A stretch of DNA of 64,000 nt from Henckelia pumila (Eukaryota > Streptophyta > Magnoliopsida > Lamiales > Gesneriaceae), in the NCBI RefSeq assembly GCF_033568475.1, contig NC_133120.1:96056151-96120150 (forward strand), written 5' to 3'. The translations under genes were made by a program, and so were the position numbers. Below are positions 22,604-38,390 of the stretch, in pieces. Numbering within the stretch: the first letter of the stretch is position 1; every line of letters begins with the position of its first letter. Below the pieces are notes generated by a model. It did no database searches and was not told the origin of the DNA. It saw only the letters and a program-made list of their open reading frames with translations.

Positions 22604-23607
22604 CTTGAAGGCTCACTAAGTTATTGGCCCCTATATATTGTCATGCATACATCATCTGGCATGCAATTTTTGAAGACGTACGAATGTCGACATGCATGAT
22701 ACGGGAAAAAGAAAGTAAACTTTAATTTACAGATATTAACGTTGGATGTGATTGAACAGATAATAAATTCGTGTAGTGTTAATTTGACCAACTAAAAGTC
22801 GTTTAATTGAGATTATTCAATTCAACATCAAGATAATTAAAGGGGTTGAAAAACAATATATAGTTTGAATACTTAATTTTCTTCTGACCTGAGAATTTAT
22901 TCAACAGTCTTATAGCAAGAAACGCAGGTTTCTTGCGTACGGAGTTACGGTTATATAACTTATATTTAACGTACCACATATTTGCGGATGAAACAAAAAA
23001 GTAACAAATCAACATTGTGTAGCTAGACTATATAGGATAGTTTTTGGAAGGGTTTTTAAGAACACTTCTCAAATTTTCTTCATAAAATTTCAAAATTTTG
23101 AGAAATTTATTGAAGAAAATGTTGAGAAGTTTGTTTTAGAAACTTTTACAAACACTTCTTACATATGTTGATTTAACCTTGTTTGATCCCGTCCAAAAAG
23201 CTAGCAGCATGACAAATTTTATGAGAGTTTGAGTTTCGAAACATGACACTTTCGTCCTAAACTTGAGGCTTTGATAGAAAACGAATCAATATCTGGTTCA
23301 TTTCAAGCTTTCAATCCAAATGGTAGTTGACGTTCATATGTATTATGCATGATTGTTCATCTAAATTAAATAGGTATGGCCCTCAAGGTCGAGGCCTTGT
23401 ATAGCAACATGACCTGAGCTAGCAGTTGTTTTTTGACTAGAATGATTCCGAATCAATCAAATTCTCAATAATGTAAACTAGTTTCTATAATAAAACGGCT
23501 TCGGAAGCCACCAATTTTTTTTGTTGAACAGAGGAACAGGTATCACATCACATCAGCCTGATCTCAGAAATTTCTTCAAGAATATATAACTGAACTTCAC
23601 AATTCTC
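22604..23607. other. Intergenic region upstream of the kinase pair
   Basis: Host DNA with no gene. It includes a foldback at 23061-23135 (separate entry). A TATA-like AAGAATATATAAC at about 23578-23590 lies just upstream of the first kinase start and could be its promoter. Confidence 0.5.
23061..23135. repeat. Foldback (hairpin) sequence
   Basis: The left arm at 23061-23091 (AACACTTCTCAAATTTTCTT...) and the right arm at about 23102-23135 are inverted copies with a few mismatches, separated by about 10 bases. It could be a small foldback MITE remnant or a chance AT-rich hairpin. Confidence 0.5.
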
Positions 23608-26955
<3,348 letters not shown>

Positions 26956-27541
26956 GATTTCGAACTCCTGAAGCAAATGATCAGATGGCAAGTAAAACCA
27001 TGCTCAAAATATATTCTTTCGACTTCCAGATGGATTATGTTCAGCTCCCTCATTTCCCTTTCTGCCTCAACTCTCAAGGGATAATTGTTTACACTATAGG
27101 CTAAATATTAAGGCTTTGTTTGTCATGTTTCCGGCATCTCCCGAGCTTGTTTTGAGAAAATGAGTTTTTGTGAATAAAATTTGTAGTTGGAAAAAATAAA
27201 CATTTACTGAAGTGATTGGATCTTATTAGTCTTTGTTTGTGATGTTGTATAAAAAAATTTTACTCGAAATCAAAGAATCCCGGTGATCAGTAAAAGAATT
27301 TCGAAGTTTTCAAGGGAAGACGTGGGTCCACCTTTGGGCTTCACCAGATTAATATTTCTCAACAAAATGAGAGTCAACTATGGTGGCTGACTGGCTTCAG
27401 CAGCCAGATGAGACAACTTTGAAAGAAAAATTAAAACTGTGATTGACAATTTCTCATTGCCAATTTTCTAGCATCATGGCATAGGCAGCACAAAAAAGAA
27501 AAGAAGATGTGATTCATGGGTTCTAACCAAGTATCGAAGTC
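26956..27541. other. Spacer between the two kinase genes
   Basis: 586 bp holding the 3' UTR of copy 1 and the promoter/5' UTR of copy 2. AT-rich; no other gene seen. Confidence 0.5.
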
Positions 27542-30500
27542 ATGTTATATGCCTATGTTTTTGCTCTTTTATGTTCGTGTTTCGTACTAGGATTCACTGC
27601 TGCAGAAAACACGTTAAGGTTCAATCAATCCCTTCGAGACTCAGAGACTTTGGTGTCAAGTGGGGAAAAATTCAAACTTGGTTTCTTCAGCCCCGCAAAC
27701 AGTAGTTACAGATATGTTGGTATAATGTACAATATCCCAGTGATGACTGTGATATGGGTAGCCAACAGAGAGAACCCTCTTAATGATCTGAATGGGTCGG
27801 TACAGCTTTCCGGAGATGGAAATCTTGTGATCTTGGACGGACAAAAGGAGGTGATTTGGTCGACTAATGTTTCAAGTCCCCTTCCAAATTCGAGTGTCCA
27901 GCTCTTAGATACAGGAAATCTGGTGTTACAAGACAGTTTGAACCTCGGGATAAAGTGGGAGAGTTTTGTACATGCTTCAGATTCTTGGCTACCAAAAATG
28001 GAACTCCTCACTGATTCAAGTATGGATGAGAAGATTGTTCTGACATCGTGGAGAAGTCCTTCAAATCCAGCACTTGGAAGATTTACCTCTACAGTTGAAC
28101 CTCTAGATATTCCACAGTTATTTGTCTGGAATGGACAGTATCCATTTTGGCGTAGCGGTCCGTGGAATGGTCATATCTTCACTGGAATACCTTGGTCGGA
28201 TACCTATTATCAGAATGGGATTGATGTTGTCAATGATAATCCCAAAAGTGCGTACGTTACTTACTCCTATACAAATGCATCTATTTTGTTATATTTTGTT
28301 CTGAACACATCAGGGAGTTTGCTACAAAAGGTGTGGGCTAATGGGTACAGAGATTGGGAGGTACTATGGTCGTCTATAGGTAATGAATGTGATTTCTACG
28401 GCAAATGCGGGCCTTTTGGAATCTGTTATGCTCGGCACACTCCAATATGCTCTTGTTTGCCGGGGTTCGAGCCGAAAAGCCATGAGGAATGGAATGCAGC
28501 AAATTGGAGTGGTGGCTGCACGAGAAAAACTCCTCTTCAGTGCGAGAAAAACGGTACTTCTGTTGGTGGCATGGGAAAGGAAGACGGGTTTCTGATGCTG
28601 AAGACTGTGAAACTACCTGATAAGTTTAAGAGGTTCTCTGTTTTGGAAGAGGACTGTAGAAACCAGTGCTCAAATGATTGTTCATGCATAGCTTATGCGT
28701 TTGATTCTGGTATTGGTTGTTTGCGGTGGACTGGAAGCTTAATCGATATGCAAAATCTCCCCAGTGGTGATACAGATCTATACATCCGCTTGGCAAATTC
28801 AGAGCTCGGTATAGCATTTTTTACTTTCCTAGAATTTCTTTTCTGTTCCTGAGTTCTTCTTGCTAATCAAGAATATCGTAAATCTGCTTGATAAACAGGA
28901 TCAGAGTTAGTTTTGAGATCCCATCCCATTTATCGAAGGCTTTACCTGTCTCTTGTTACAATTGGCAGGTCACAAGAAGGATATGAAGGCGATCATTGTA
29001 ACTATAGCAGCTTTGGGATTCATAATTGTTCTTGTGTGCGCGTACTGTCTGTGGAAGAGAATGCATAAGTATACAGGTAATGCTTCCATTTTCCAAAATT
29101 TTGAAATGCTAAACGGTAATTGCTATGCTTGTTCTTGTCCTTTCTAAAATTTTCTCGGCAGGAAGTAAGCGGAAAGATGAGATCTTGAATTCGAGAAATG
29201 GGATAGCAGCAGAAGAAAGCATGCTCAGAGGTGCTGTGCTTGGAATAAGACTGGAAGAATTGCCATTATTCAAATTTGAGATGCTCTCAAACGCAACAGA
29301 CCACTTTCACTCGATTAATAAGCTTGGACAGGGCGGATTTGGTCCAGTTTACAAAGTATCGACTACTTGCTTATATTCAAGTCCTCTGATTTCTCATGTT
29401 TTTCACCACTCTCAATTGTTTTCATAGCTATGTGCAGGGTAAGTTACCAAATGGACAAGAAGTTGCTATTAAAAGGCTTGTACGATCCTCAAACCAAGGA
29501 TTGGAGGAGTTCTTGACTGAGGTTGAGGTGATATCTAAGCTCCAGCACCGAAATCTTGTCAGAATTCTTGGTTGCTGCGTGGAATGTGAAGAAAACATGC
29601 TAGTATACGAATACATGCCCAATGGAAGCTTGGATGGTTACATCTTTGGTTAGTAAATAATGGTCAAGTTAAAAATTTTCTTAAGATGTATTTGATCACG
29701 TATTAACTGAGAGAGAAGTCTTCTCAGATTTGCATAAACAAGCATTTCTTGATTGGAAACAACGAGTTAACATTATTGAGGGGATTTGTCGAGGCATTCT
29801 TTACCTTCACAGAGACTCGAGGTTAAGAATCATTCATAGAGATCTGAAGGCTGGTAATATCTTATTGGATGAAGAGCTGAACCCAAAAATTTCAGATTTT
29901 GGTACTGCGAGAATTTTTGGAGGCAAAGATGTTCAAGCAAACACGAAACGGGTCGTCGGGACACAGTGAGAGAATTTTAATTTATTTCATAAATAGATTT
30001 TTACCACAAAATTCTGAAACGATTGCATTACTTAAATGGAATTCGTGGTTTGCAGTGGCTACATGGCCCCTGAATATGTATTACACGGAAGATTCTCAGA
30101 AAAAACAGATGTATACAGTTTTGGAGTGCTGTTATTAGAGATCATAAGTGGGAAGGAAAACAGTAGTTTTTATCTGGAAGAGCAAGAATTCGGCCTTATA
30201 GCATTTGTAAGTCATGTACAGATTCTGATTCGAGAACAAAATCGAATGGTTCCTTATTTCAAGATCTAACATTTGTATTATTCTGTGGATGTTTTCAGGC
30301 ATGGAAGCAGTGGGATGAAGAAGATATATCATGTTTTATAGAACCAGCAATATTCGATCCAGTAATGGAAATGCAGATGATGAGATATATACAAGTAGGT
30401 CTGTTGTGTGTACAAGAAATAGCTAAAGATCGACCCAGTATCTTAACCGTTCTGTCGATGTTAAGTAACGAGATTGCCGTAATCCCTCGCCCTAAGCAAC

Positions 30501-30631
30501 CGGCATTCACGGCGAATCACACGGCTAAAGAAACAGAATCGTCCGATTTTCGGATAAAAATTCTTCAAACTCACTCAACTTTGAAGGCCGATAGTGTGAA
30601 CTCCGGAGGTAGAGGCACAAACATCATGTAA
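27542..30631 (+). CDS. G-type lectin S-receptor-like Ser/Thr kinase, copy 2, intact
   Basis: Predicted cell-surface receptor kinase of 833 residues. Seven exons: 27542-28808, 28969-29076, 29162-29355, 29438-29648, 29728-29965, 30056-30206 and 30299-30631; all introns GT-AG and the sum is in frame. Residues 1-21 form a signal peptide ([20 protein letters not shown]). Then come a bulb-type lectin domain with [10 protein letters not shown], the S-locus glycoprotein region, EGF-like cysteines ([13 protein letters not shown]), a PAN domain, one membrane helix (about 428-449) and a kinase from about 508. Kinase motifs are complete: [24 protein letters not shown] (about 631), DFGTAR (about 651), GYMAPEY. 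It is a same-strand tandem duplicate of the upstream copy. Family roles include self-recognition, defence and stress perception; the ligand is unknown. Confidence 0.93.
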
Positions 30632-30938
30632 AAGGATGGAGAAATACGTACAGAAACCCATCCCACATGAGATGTAACGCTTGCAAATGTATCTTCCTAA
30701 ATAGATAACTAAAATTTATACGTGATATTTGACGGAGCTAAGGGAAAAGTCAAATTTAGCCCTTTACCAAATACCAACTGTCTATAAATCCAAAGAGCCA
30801 AAAAAGTACAACTCGTAAAGAAATATTACCCGGAAGACATGTTGAATCACCAGCTTCGTATATACATAGATATTGTGATTCTAATTCAAGATCTCAATAC
30901 CAGAAAACCCATTTTACCACAAATAAATATGAAATATC
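30632..30938. other. Convergent 3' ends of kinase copy 2 and the PPR gene
   Basis: About 300 bp between the two stop codons, which face each other. It should hold both 3' UTRs. No further gene seen. Confidence 0.5.
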
Positions 30939-32624
30939 TTAAAAATGCCACCCTTTAGCACGCCAATATCGCTGTGCATTTTCATTTAGACGAGCTCTCT
31001 TTAACTTGAGGAAAAGCTTGTAAGACATCACTGTTCTGTTTGAATCCATCAACTTGTTACTCAATTTACTACAAATAACCTTATCGGGAAAAAACCCTTT
31101 GGAAAGACATTCCTCCATGACAAGGACTGCTGTTTCAAGCCGCCCAGTGTTGCATAGCCCGTTTATAATATACTCATAAACATGAGTATCAGAAGAATAG
31201 CCATTTTCTTGCATTTCATTCCATGTGCTAAGCAGCATCCCACATTTTCCAAATCTAGACAATCTCATAAGCAATAGCTTATAAGCAGTGAACGATATTC
31301 TGCATCCTGCCTTTTTTGCCTTTTTATAGATCATCAACGCAGCATATGGTGGTCCATATCTACACAAAGGTTCAAGAAACTCGGTTAAGGTTCCCGTGGA
31401 AGGAATTATCCCCCGATCTAACATTTCATCAAACATCTCCATAGAATCTGCAACTCTTCTGATTTTAAGGAAATACCGAATAATTCTAACATAGGTGTCC
31501 ATGTTCGGTTCACAACTATTAGTCAGCATTTGCTCTCGATATTTCAAAGCTTCATCGATATTTCCACGAGCAAGAAAATTGAATATAATTGCATTGTATA
31601 CTGCAGTACTTGGTTTATCCCCTTTCTCCTCCAAGAAATCAAAAATCTTAACAGCATCATCAACTCGACCGGCTCTCCCCAAACTCTCAATAAGATAACT
31701 ATATGTCACACAATCAGGTTTCACTCCGTCATCCACCATAGCTTTTAAACACTTTTCGACTTCATTAACCTGACCCAAACTTGACCATCCACCAATGATT
31801 ATGTTATATGTAGTGCTGCAACATTGCACCTTCTCTCTCGTTTTAGTGAACAAAGACCATGCAATACCCACATGGGACCGTGCACACAAACAGCGAAGGG
31901 TAACATTCAATGTTTCCTCATCACATTTTAATCCATATTTACCCAATTCTTTGAAAAGCCCAATAGCCTTAGAAACATGGTGAGCTCGAATATAACTATC
32001 CATGATGATATAAAGAGTTTCAGAATTAGGAATCAGCTTTTTATCGATCATTTCGTTTAGCATTTCCAACAAATGCACAAAGAATTTCCTTCTACCTAAA
32101 GCTTTGAGAATAACATTGTAAGTCAAAACATTGTCTGATATATTTGGCTGCTTGACTGCCCAATGAAAGAACACAACCATCGCTTCACCACATAAATTCC
32201 CTCTATTCACTACTTTAGCAAATACTTCACAATTCAGTTCCACAGCAACATCACTCAAAGCACGATGAATAGCAGCTTTGCTGCGAAGTTTCTGGAGGAA
32301 AACTCCACGCAATTTATCTTCTGGTGATAAATATGCATCTACAATCCCAAATTCCAATGGATTGTCAAGCGGTGGATTAGCAGCATGTCTGTGACTAGAG
32401 ACGGGCAATAGATTGGAGAGCTGGCTGAGTACATAGGATTCATCAACTATAGAGTTATTCTTACAGCATATAGGAGATAATGGATTTTGAGGAGATTCGA
32501 GGGTCGAAAACGCGGTTGCTAAAATTGAAGGTTGAAAACATTGTACTGTCTTGTAACTATACTTGGTGGTCATTGTGCATAATCTTCTGACCGACTGTAA
32601 CATATTCTGTTCATTCCAAGACAC
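30939..32624 (-). CDS. P-class pentatricopeptide repeat protein, probably organelle-targeted
   Basis: Intronless, 561 residues, as usual for plant PPR genes. The N-terminal 100 or so residues are rich in Ser, Arg and Lys without repeats, consistent with a mitochondrial or plastid transit peptide. From about residue 160 there are ten to eleven 35-residue P-type repeats, recognisable by openings such as NVLTYNVILKAL, STTYNIIIGGW, CVTYSYLIESLGRAGRVDDA and TAVYNAIIFNF. No E, DYW or SMR extension follows; the protein ends in AQRYWRAKGWHF. P-class proteins bind single-stranded organellar RNA and act in splicing, stability or translation. It resembles the type of protein encoded by Arabidopsis At5g43820, but that match is from memory. 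An internal Met at residue 18 is an alternative start. Confidence 0.9.
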   Translation of the reverse strand: MSWNEQNMLQSVRRLCTMTTKYSYKTVQCFQPSILATAFSTLESPQNPLSPICCKNNSIVDESYVLSQLSNLLPVSSHRHAANPPLDNPLEFGIVDAYLSPEDKLRGVFLQKLRSKAAIHRALSDVAVELNCEVFAKVVNRGNLCGEAMVVFFHWAVKQPNISDNVLTYNVILKALGRRKFFVHLLEMLNEMIDKKLIPNSETLYIIMDSYIRAHHVSKAIGLFKELGKYGLKCDEETLNVTLRCLCARSHVGIAWSLFTKTREKVQCCSTTYNIIIGGWSSLGQVNEVEKCLKAMVDDGVKPDCVTYSYLIESLGRAGRVDDAVKIFDFLEEKGDKPSTAVYNAIIFNFLARGNIDEALKYREQMLTNSCEPNMDTYVRIIRYFLKIRRVADSMEMFDEMLDRGIIPSTGTLTEFLEPLCRYGPPYAALMIYKKAKKAGCRISFTAYKLLLMRLSRFGKCGMLLSTWNEMQENGYSSDTHVYEYIINGLCNTGRLETAVLVMEECLSKGFFPDKVICSKLSNKLMDSNRTVMSYKLFLKLKRARLNENAQRYWRAKGWHF

Positions 32625-33975
32625 AAATTATAAAGCAGTGTGATGTTCCATGGGATAGATGGTAGGTTGCATGAATGTTGCATCTTGAACAACTATCTAT
32701 CAGAAATTTTATAGTTGGCAGTCTTCCTCATGGAAAGATTACAAACAACTGAAACAAGATTTTTTGTTATTTGCTCAGAGGTTTTTTTTTTAAATAACAA
32801 ATTTTAACACTTGGTAATTGGTATAGCAAAGTCGAACAGGTAATGGCAAGTATTGAGGTAATCAGAATCTGAAAACTACAGTATCACATACGTTGAAAAC
32901 AATCAAATGGAAATTGAGCATTAGATGTAAACATCTAGGCTCTAGCAGGAATGAACGAGCCAACCCCAAAACTTACCCAGTATTAATCTGCGGGCATTTT
33001 ATCAAACACGCCATAGGCACAACATATCTAAGCTTCGATATGTTGAATAAGATACATAAATCTTCTAATTCTGAGAGCTCGTTAACTGTATTATTTCGGG
33101 AAACAATGGAGTACTTAACTAATTCATTCGGATAAGTGCGCTGACAAAGAACAAATAAAAATCACATAATTTCACGTTAAACTATACATGGGGATGGAAC
33201 GAGAAGAACCTGCACGTGTGCTAATATCATTCAAAGACGAGGCGATTGTAGATAGATGCCATCCTATCCAGCAACTGTTTCTCCCCAAAATTTTCTTCAT
33301 GTACCCCCAATTTCATGCCCTACAGAACCAAATTAACCAATCTTACTTGGAAGTATTCATCTCTAGAAGGAATTCACAAGGAATTCAGTAAAGATAGCGT
33401 TTTTTCTTTATTTTCGTTTCTTTTTTAAACTTGCAGCTACGCTCCACGGTTAGAAACGGGGCTCCTCGCGTTTGTAACAGAAAGTAATATTTTTAAGAAT
33501 AATTTTAAATGTATAACAAGTATCGTGTCCAACAATATTTATAACTATCGTATCGATTTTATTGTAGATTTTGGATAATTTTAAATTTAGAGTATAAATT
33601 TCGGTGTATTAATATCAATTTTTTTTATATGTAATCCAAATAGAAGATGTCTTATAAATTTAAGTTGTGAGATCATTTTATATGAGTTTTTGTACTTTTA
33701 AAAAACCCATAATAATCAATGGAATCATACCAAACCTCGCCATTGTTTTTTAAAAAAAAATAAATTGATTGAAATATATATATGAGAAGTTTTTAGCTGC
33801 CCAACCATTTCTGTCTAACTCGTCCTCGATCACTAAAACCCGATATCGAGTTTTAGTTGTTTTTTTTGCATCACTATGCCCAACAACTATGCTCAACTCT
33901 GTGTCCACCATGTATAAGTCAACTCACCAATTGTGCTGGTCAACTCACCTATTGTACATGATGAACACATAGTTG

Positions 33976-34020
<45 letters not shown>

Positions 34021-35449
34021 CATATTTGTTATTTACGCATTGTTCAATGCTACCCCTTGCAGACAGTACATTGTTCGATGCTACCTTCTTGCAGACAGTG
34101 CCTGCAAAAGACTAAAACCCCATATTTTTTTTTGCATGCGAGATGTTCATTGAATTAGCCATTATTTACGTCTTACCATTTACTTTTGTGTTAAAAATTA
34201 AATTCATCATTCTTGATTGACTTCTCATTCTACTTTTTTAAAAATAAAACCCCATAACCATCTATATAATTATAAATTAAACGATGTTTGCTGAAATTAG
34301 GAGACCGCGTAAGGATATCCGTTATTATGTGTAGATTTTATAAAAATATGGGACTTTTACGAGAAATGTAAAAAATTATCGAAAATTCAAGAAAGTGGGA
34401 AGAGACAACTTTAATAGGCCTGCCATGAATCATAGGAGAAGTTCGGCAAAAAGATGAGTCATTTTGTGGAGAGGAGATTACTGGAATCTTGAGAATGAAG
34501 AAACGGCTGCTTGTTAGTTTGGACGGAAGATGATCGAGTCCATAAGAATGCACAAGTGGCTAAATTTCGAATTCTCGTGGGATTTTTAAAATCTGTCCAT
34601 CTTAAGAAAGCTTTTGGATATTCTCAAATATTTGATAACCCCCTATGGACACTAGAGAGGAAGCTTCAACATCAAAGTAAACATGTTGAAAATTTTGTGT
34701 TTTCACGCCAGACCTAGCATAGCTACAATTTCCTGAAAATCTGAAGTGCATAGCTATAACTAAAGGACAATCATACCACACATAACTATAACTTAAAGCC
34801 ACACAATACTGTAACTTGAAGACATTAGAAAGTTATTGTTGTTGATGGATATGGATACACAATGCATTTTGTTCCATTTGAAGTATAAAATGGCGGCGTA
34901 AGTTGGAACAAAAATTCAAAAAACTAAGCGACGAAGGCCTGCTAGTTTCACGAATTGCTCGAATTGAGAATAATACTACTAATGAAAAAATACAGAACAA
35001 AACTAAACACCGCTCGTCAAAGTCGTAACCACTTCCAATATTAAAATAAAATGTAAAACTATACCATTTTTGGAGGAAAATGTCAAAATATAAAGATAGA
35101 GCATTGATCACATGCTATTGTTGCAAATTGGGGGAAAACCATTTATACCAAAATTAACACCCGTAGAATTCGTCTGAGATTTAACAACTCTTCATCAGTG
35201 ATGTATCAAATCTTCAAACATAGTTCAGCCGAAATATCGCATAGAATTACACCAAAAAGCTTATTTATGGAATAACCAGACTAAGGCAAGTCTCCAATTG
35301 TTACTTTAACCATTCCATGACAAATAAATTAAATAGCAGACAACTGTTTAAAGCAACAATCACTAGCAAAACTTCCGCTACAAAAAAATATTTCACTTGA
35401 TCATTAAAAAATTTAAATAAAGCTATCACAAGAAACAGATCATTACCAC
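32625..35449. other. Intergenic DNA between the PPR and eIF3d genes
   Basis: Both neighbours are on the minus strand, so this holds the PPR promoter on the left and the eIF3d 3' UTR on the right (the last few hundred bases before 35450). Mostly AT-rich, with no convincing coding frame. It contains a (TA)n run at 33979-34019 and short duplicated strings around 34050-34100 (GTTCGATGCTACC-like, twice). Confidence 0.5.
33979..34019. repeat. (TA)n microsatellite
   Basis: About 20 uninterrupted AT units. Likely length-polymorphic. Confidence 0.9.
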
Positions 35450-37192
35450 TTAAGCAGCTTCCTTCACAATCTCCTCGTCTACCACATCATTTGTCGTAGC
35501 TATCGTATCCTCTCCCTCGGCCGTCTCGCTTGGAGGCTGGACCTGTTCATCCTCTGGCAGTGGCTCCTCCACATAATCATTATCAAAAGCATCCTGCGGC
35601 ACATCATAAATTCGCACTTGAGGCTTAGATGGATCCTTAACCAGCACATACTTGCCCTCCTTCAACTTCATACACAAGTCTACAATACTCTTCACAATAC
35701 CCCACATATTCGATGTATTCAAGTTAATCTGTGCCCCAAAATCCCGAGGTTTGTACCCTACCACCGCCAATATCACATGGTTAAAGTGATCCCTAGGGTG
35801 AACCCTCGACACATACCCAAGTTTCATCATATCAGCACCAGCCAACAGAGCCTGTGCAGTCCATTTTGCCATCTTATTTGCATTATTCTTCAACTCAGTA
35901 GCCAACACTGCACCTCTCTGTGTCTCCAGCTTCTGCCTCCAGTCCACACCTGAATACTTGGGATCAAACTCATTCAAAGCATTAAGGGTCAAAAACGACC
36001 TCTGATTATTCGTATCCACCACACTATGCACTTCACACCTGGACACAAGATACATGTCATCATCCAATTTCCACCTCCTGTACCTATAGGCAACTGATGC
36101 CACATCTTCCCCTTCATTGGCAAATGGATTTGGCTCCTCAAAAGTCACCTTATTCTCGTTCCTGATCAAAACCTGCTGCGAAAAATTCTGGTTAATATAG
36201 GCAGCCTCCACACTCAATGACTGCATCGAATTAATGTCCTCCTTTACATCAGGCAAGGATTCCTGGGATGTCTCGTGCACAGAAAGCAAATCCAGCTGAG
36301 ACCCATCACGCTTATCGAAGAACAACTTGTTCCCAACACGTTGAATCACAATATCCCACGAGTAAACTGACCTGGTGGCACACATGAGAGTCGACAAAAT
36401 AGTATCAGTCGCAAAAACCGTTGCTTTGTCCTCATTAGCCAGCCTGCGAATTACAGGATCATCCGTAGTAGTAACTCTGAAGAAATTCCTGCTCTTGAAG
36501 CGCTCCAATGCACGACAGTTCTTTGGGGTAATCCGATCATAAGACCTATCGTAAAATTCAAGCCCGCCGCAAATCAACAAGTCCTCAGGTTCGGGTACCG
36601 AAAAGGAGAGCTTCGAAAAAGTCGAGAACGGGATTTGGTCGAGCATATTCCATTCGGGCTGAATATCCACCGAGGATTTGAAAGCGGAAGACTCGCGACG
36701 CTGCGGCATCTGCGAGCGATTGAGGTTGTACCACTTGTCGCGGCGCCCCCTCTCCTTTTCGGCGTCGCGTTTACGAGTTTCAGCTTCCTCATCCCGGCGC
36801 TGGGGGAGCTGAGAGCGGTTGTTGTGATGGGGATTGAACCTCCAACGAGGGTTGAACTTAGGCCGATTAGGGTTGTGGTGATGCGACTTGGCGGAAGTGT
36901 CGACGAGACGGAAGGATGAGTCCTCATCGGCGGCGAGTGTGGCAAAGGAGTCATCGCCGGAGAAATCGAAGGCAGATTCAGAGATGTGCTGGCCTTGCTT
37001 GGATCCAGGTCGAGCATTATATGATATATTCCGGGTCCAATCAGCTATCCGTCCAAGCTTATCGGAGCGGGAGAACGGGGCAAAAGGCACGTTTGAGGGC
37101 TGGTTAGGGACCGTTATCGCGGCGGCGGAGGGATCTGGCGGACCCCAACCGTCCGAATTGACTGGCACCGAACCAAGTTCGAATCCGACCAT
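35450..37192 (-). CDS. TIF3D1: Eukaryotic translation initiation factor 3 subunit D
   Basis: Uninterrupted 580-residue protein recognised as eIF3d: it starts MVGFELGSVPVNSDGWGPP, with the conserved VPFAPFSRSDKLGRIADWTRN shortly after, and contains FYDRSYDRITPKNCR, NSMQSLSVEAAYINQNFSQQ and KLGYVSRVHPRDHFNHVIL. The middle and C-terminal part forms the cap-binding domain used in specialised cap-dependent initiation; the N-terminal region contacts other eIF3 subunits. The tail is acidic (EEPLPEDEQ, GEDTIATTNDVVDEE), as is normal for the family. No intron is visible and the length is close to the usual plant size (about 590). The start fits the conserved N-terminus. It acts in the cytosol on the 43S complex. 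Confidence 0.97.
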   Translation of the reverse strand: MVGFELGSVPVNSDGWGPPDPSAAAITVPNQPSNVPFAPFSRSDKLGRIADWTRNISYNARPGSKQGQHISESAFDFSGDDSFATLAADEDSSFRLVDTSAKSHHHNPNRPKFNPRWRFNPHHNNRSQLPQRRDEEAETRKRDAEKERGRRDKWYNLNRSQMPQRRESSAFKSSVDIQPEWNMLDQIPFSTFSKLSFSVPEPEDLLICGGLEFYDRSYDRITPKNCRALERFKSRNFFRVTTTDDPVIRRLANEDKATVFATDTILSTLMCATRSVYSWDIVIQRVGNKLFFDKRDGSQLDLLSVHETSQESLPDVKEDINSMQSLSVEAAYINQNFSQQVLIRNENKVTFEEPNPFANEGEDVASVAYRYRRWKLDDDMYLVSRCEVHSVVDTNNQRSFLTLNALNEFDPKYSGVDWRQKLETQRGAVLATELKNNANKMAKWTAQALLAGADMMKLGYVSRVHPRDHFNHVILAVVGYKPRDFGAQINLNTSNMWGIVKSIVDLCMKLKEGKYVLVKDPSKPQVRIYDVPQDAFDNDYVEEPLPEDEQVQPPSETAEGEDTIATTNDVVDEEIVKEAA

Positions 37193-37267
37193 AGTTCAGT
37201 AATTTCGTTGGAGTTGATAGCAACGAAGAACTGTAACTGTAAATTATTTGAGCCGTCGCTTTGGTTG

Positions 37268-37385
37268 AAACCCTAGCCGCCGTCTTGGGTAGATGGAATG
37301 CTTATGAAACCTCAAAGATTAATGAACCTTGGGCCTGAGGCTAACGATAAAACCCATTATAATAAGGGGATTTATTCATTGGGCC
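37268..37385 (-). promoter_or_regulatory. Telo-box and two site II motifs upstream of eIF3d
   Basis: AAACCCTA lies at 37268-37275, and TGGGCC lies at 37330-37335 and 37380-37385, about 75-190 bp upstream of the eIF3d start. Telo-box plus site II (TGGGCC/T, bound by TCP factors) is the known arrangement in plant promoters of translation-machinery genes expressed in dividing cells. The motifs are seen directly; their function here is inferred. Confidence 0.6.
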
Positions 37386-38139
37386 GTTCTAATTACTCTA
37401 AATTAAGTTATTTTAATTTTAATTTTAATTTTAAAATATAAATAAAACCAGTATTCTAAAAAGCTTGGTTAAACTTTGATTAATTTCGTTTAAACTTGAA
37501 ACTTTCCCAAACGTTTCGCTTCGGCCAAAAGCGGTAAAAAAACGGTCAGATATAGATTGACCATGTCAAGTGTCATTAAATACGTTTAAACTTGATTTTT
37601 CTAAAAACTAAAATTGATAAATAAGACGAAAAATGATCATAAATTAGCGATTTTATTAGTAAGTGATTGTTAGAAATATTATAAATGTACAATATTGAAT
37701 GGTTAAGTGTAGCGATGATGTGAAATTGTGAATGCAGTACATATTGAGGGATTTTACGGCTAATGTTTTAAAGTAGACCAATTAAATTAGTTTATGTTCG
37801 ATGTCACGAGATATGAAATAAATGATGAAATAAATTGAACTAGAATCTCAAAAAAATAAAAAATAATGCATTACACTTGAATTTATTAAAAATTAATGCA
37901 TTACACTTGAATTTATTATATTCATTCATATTTAATCTGTTAATTTGTTCGAGATGACCAAAATTATAATTTAAATTAAAAACATTTTTTTACGCTTAAA
38001 CTCGTAGTAATCGCGCTTAATTTTAAAAATCTTAAAACTTGACTCTCACGTTTCGACACGCTTCACACTTTTTAGAACCTTGAATAAAACATTTTAATGA
38101 TTTTTTTAATTATATTTTTTACGTTCGATAGACACGGGA
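37386..38139. other. AT-rich intergenic DNA
   Basis: No gene seen. It contains a short direct repeat near 37865-37920, with two copies of a string like AATGCATTACACTTGAATTT. Confidence 0.5.
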
Positions 38140-38390
38140 TTAAATTAAGAGTGAATTGTCCTAAAATCCCTAATACTCTTCTTAACTTTATTATAACTTC
38201 CTAGCCAAAAGATTCTTTACTATAACTCCCTAGGACCACCAAACTTGAATATTTTAATGTTTAATTCTTGTACTGGATTTATGCTAATCTATGCTTGAAA
38301 TCTATAGGTTTTATGCTTAAAATTTAAAGGTTTTATGCTTAAATCTGGAGATTTTTTGCTCATTTACAGTATAAAGAATTATCCGCAAAA

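Noticed and set aside
33188-33391. 67-codon frame upstream of the PPR gene
   Set aside because: No domain, AT-rich neighbourhood and no splice partners; treated as chance.
36574-37017. Second minus-strand frame of 147 codons within eIF3d
   Set aside because: It overlaps the real eIF3d frame; the Ser/Pro/Arg-rich translation comes from frame-shifted GC-rich codons.
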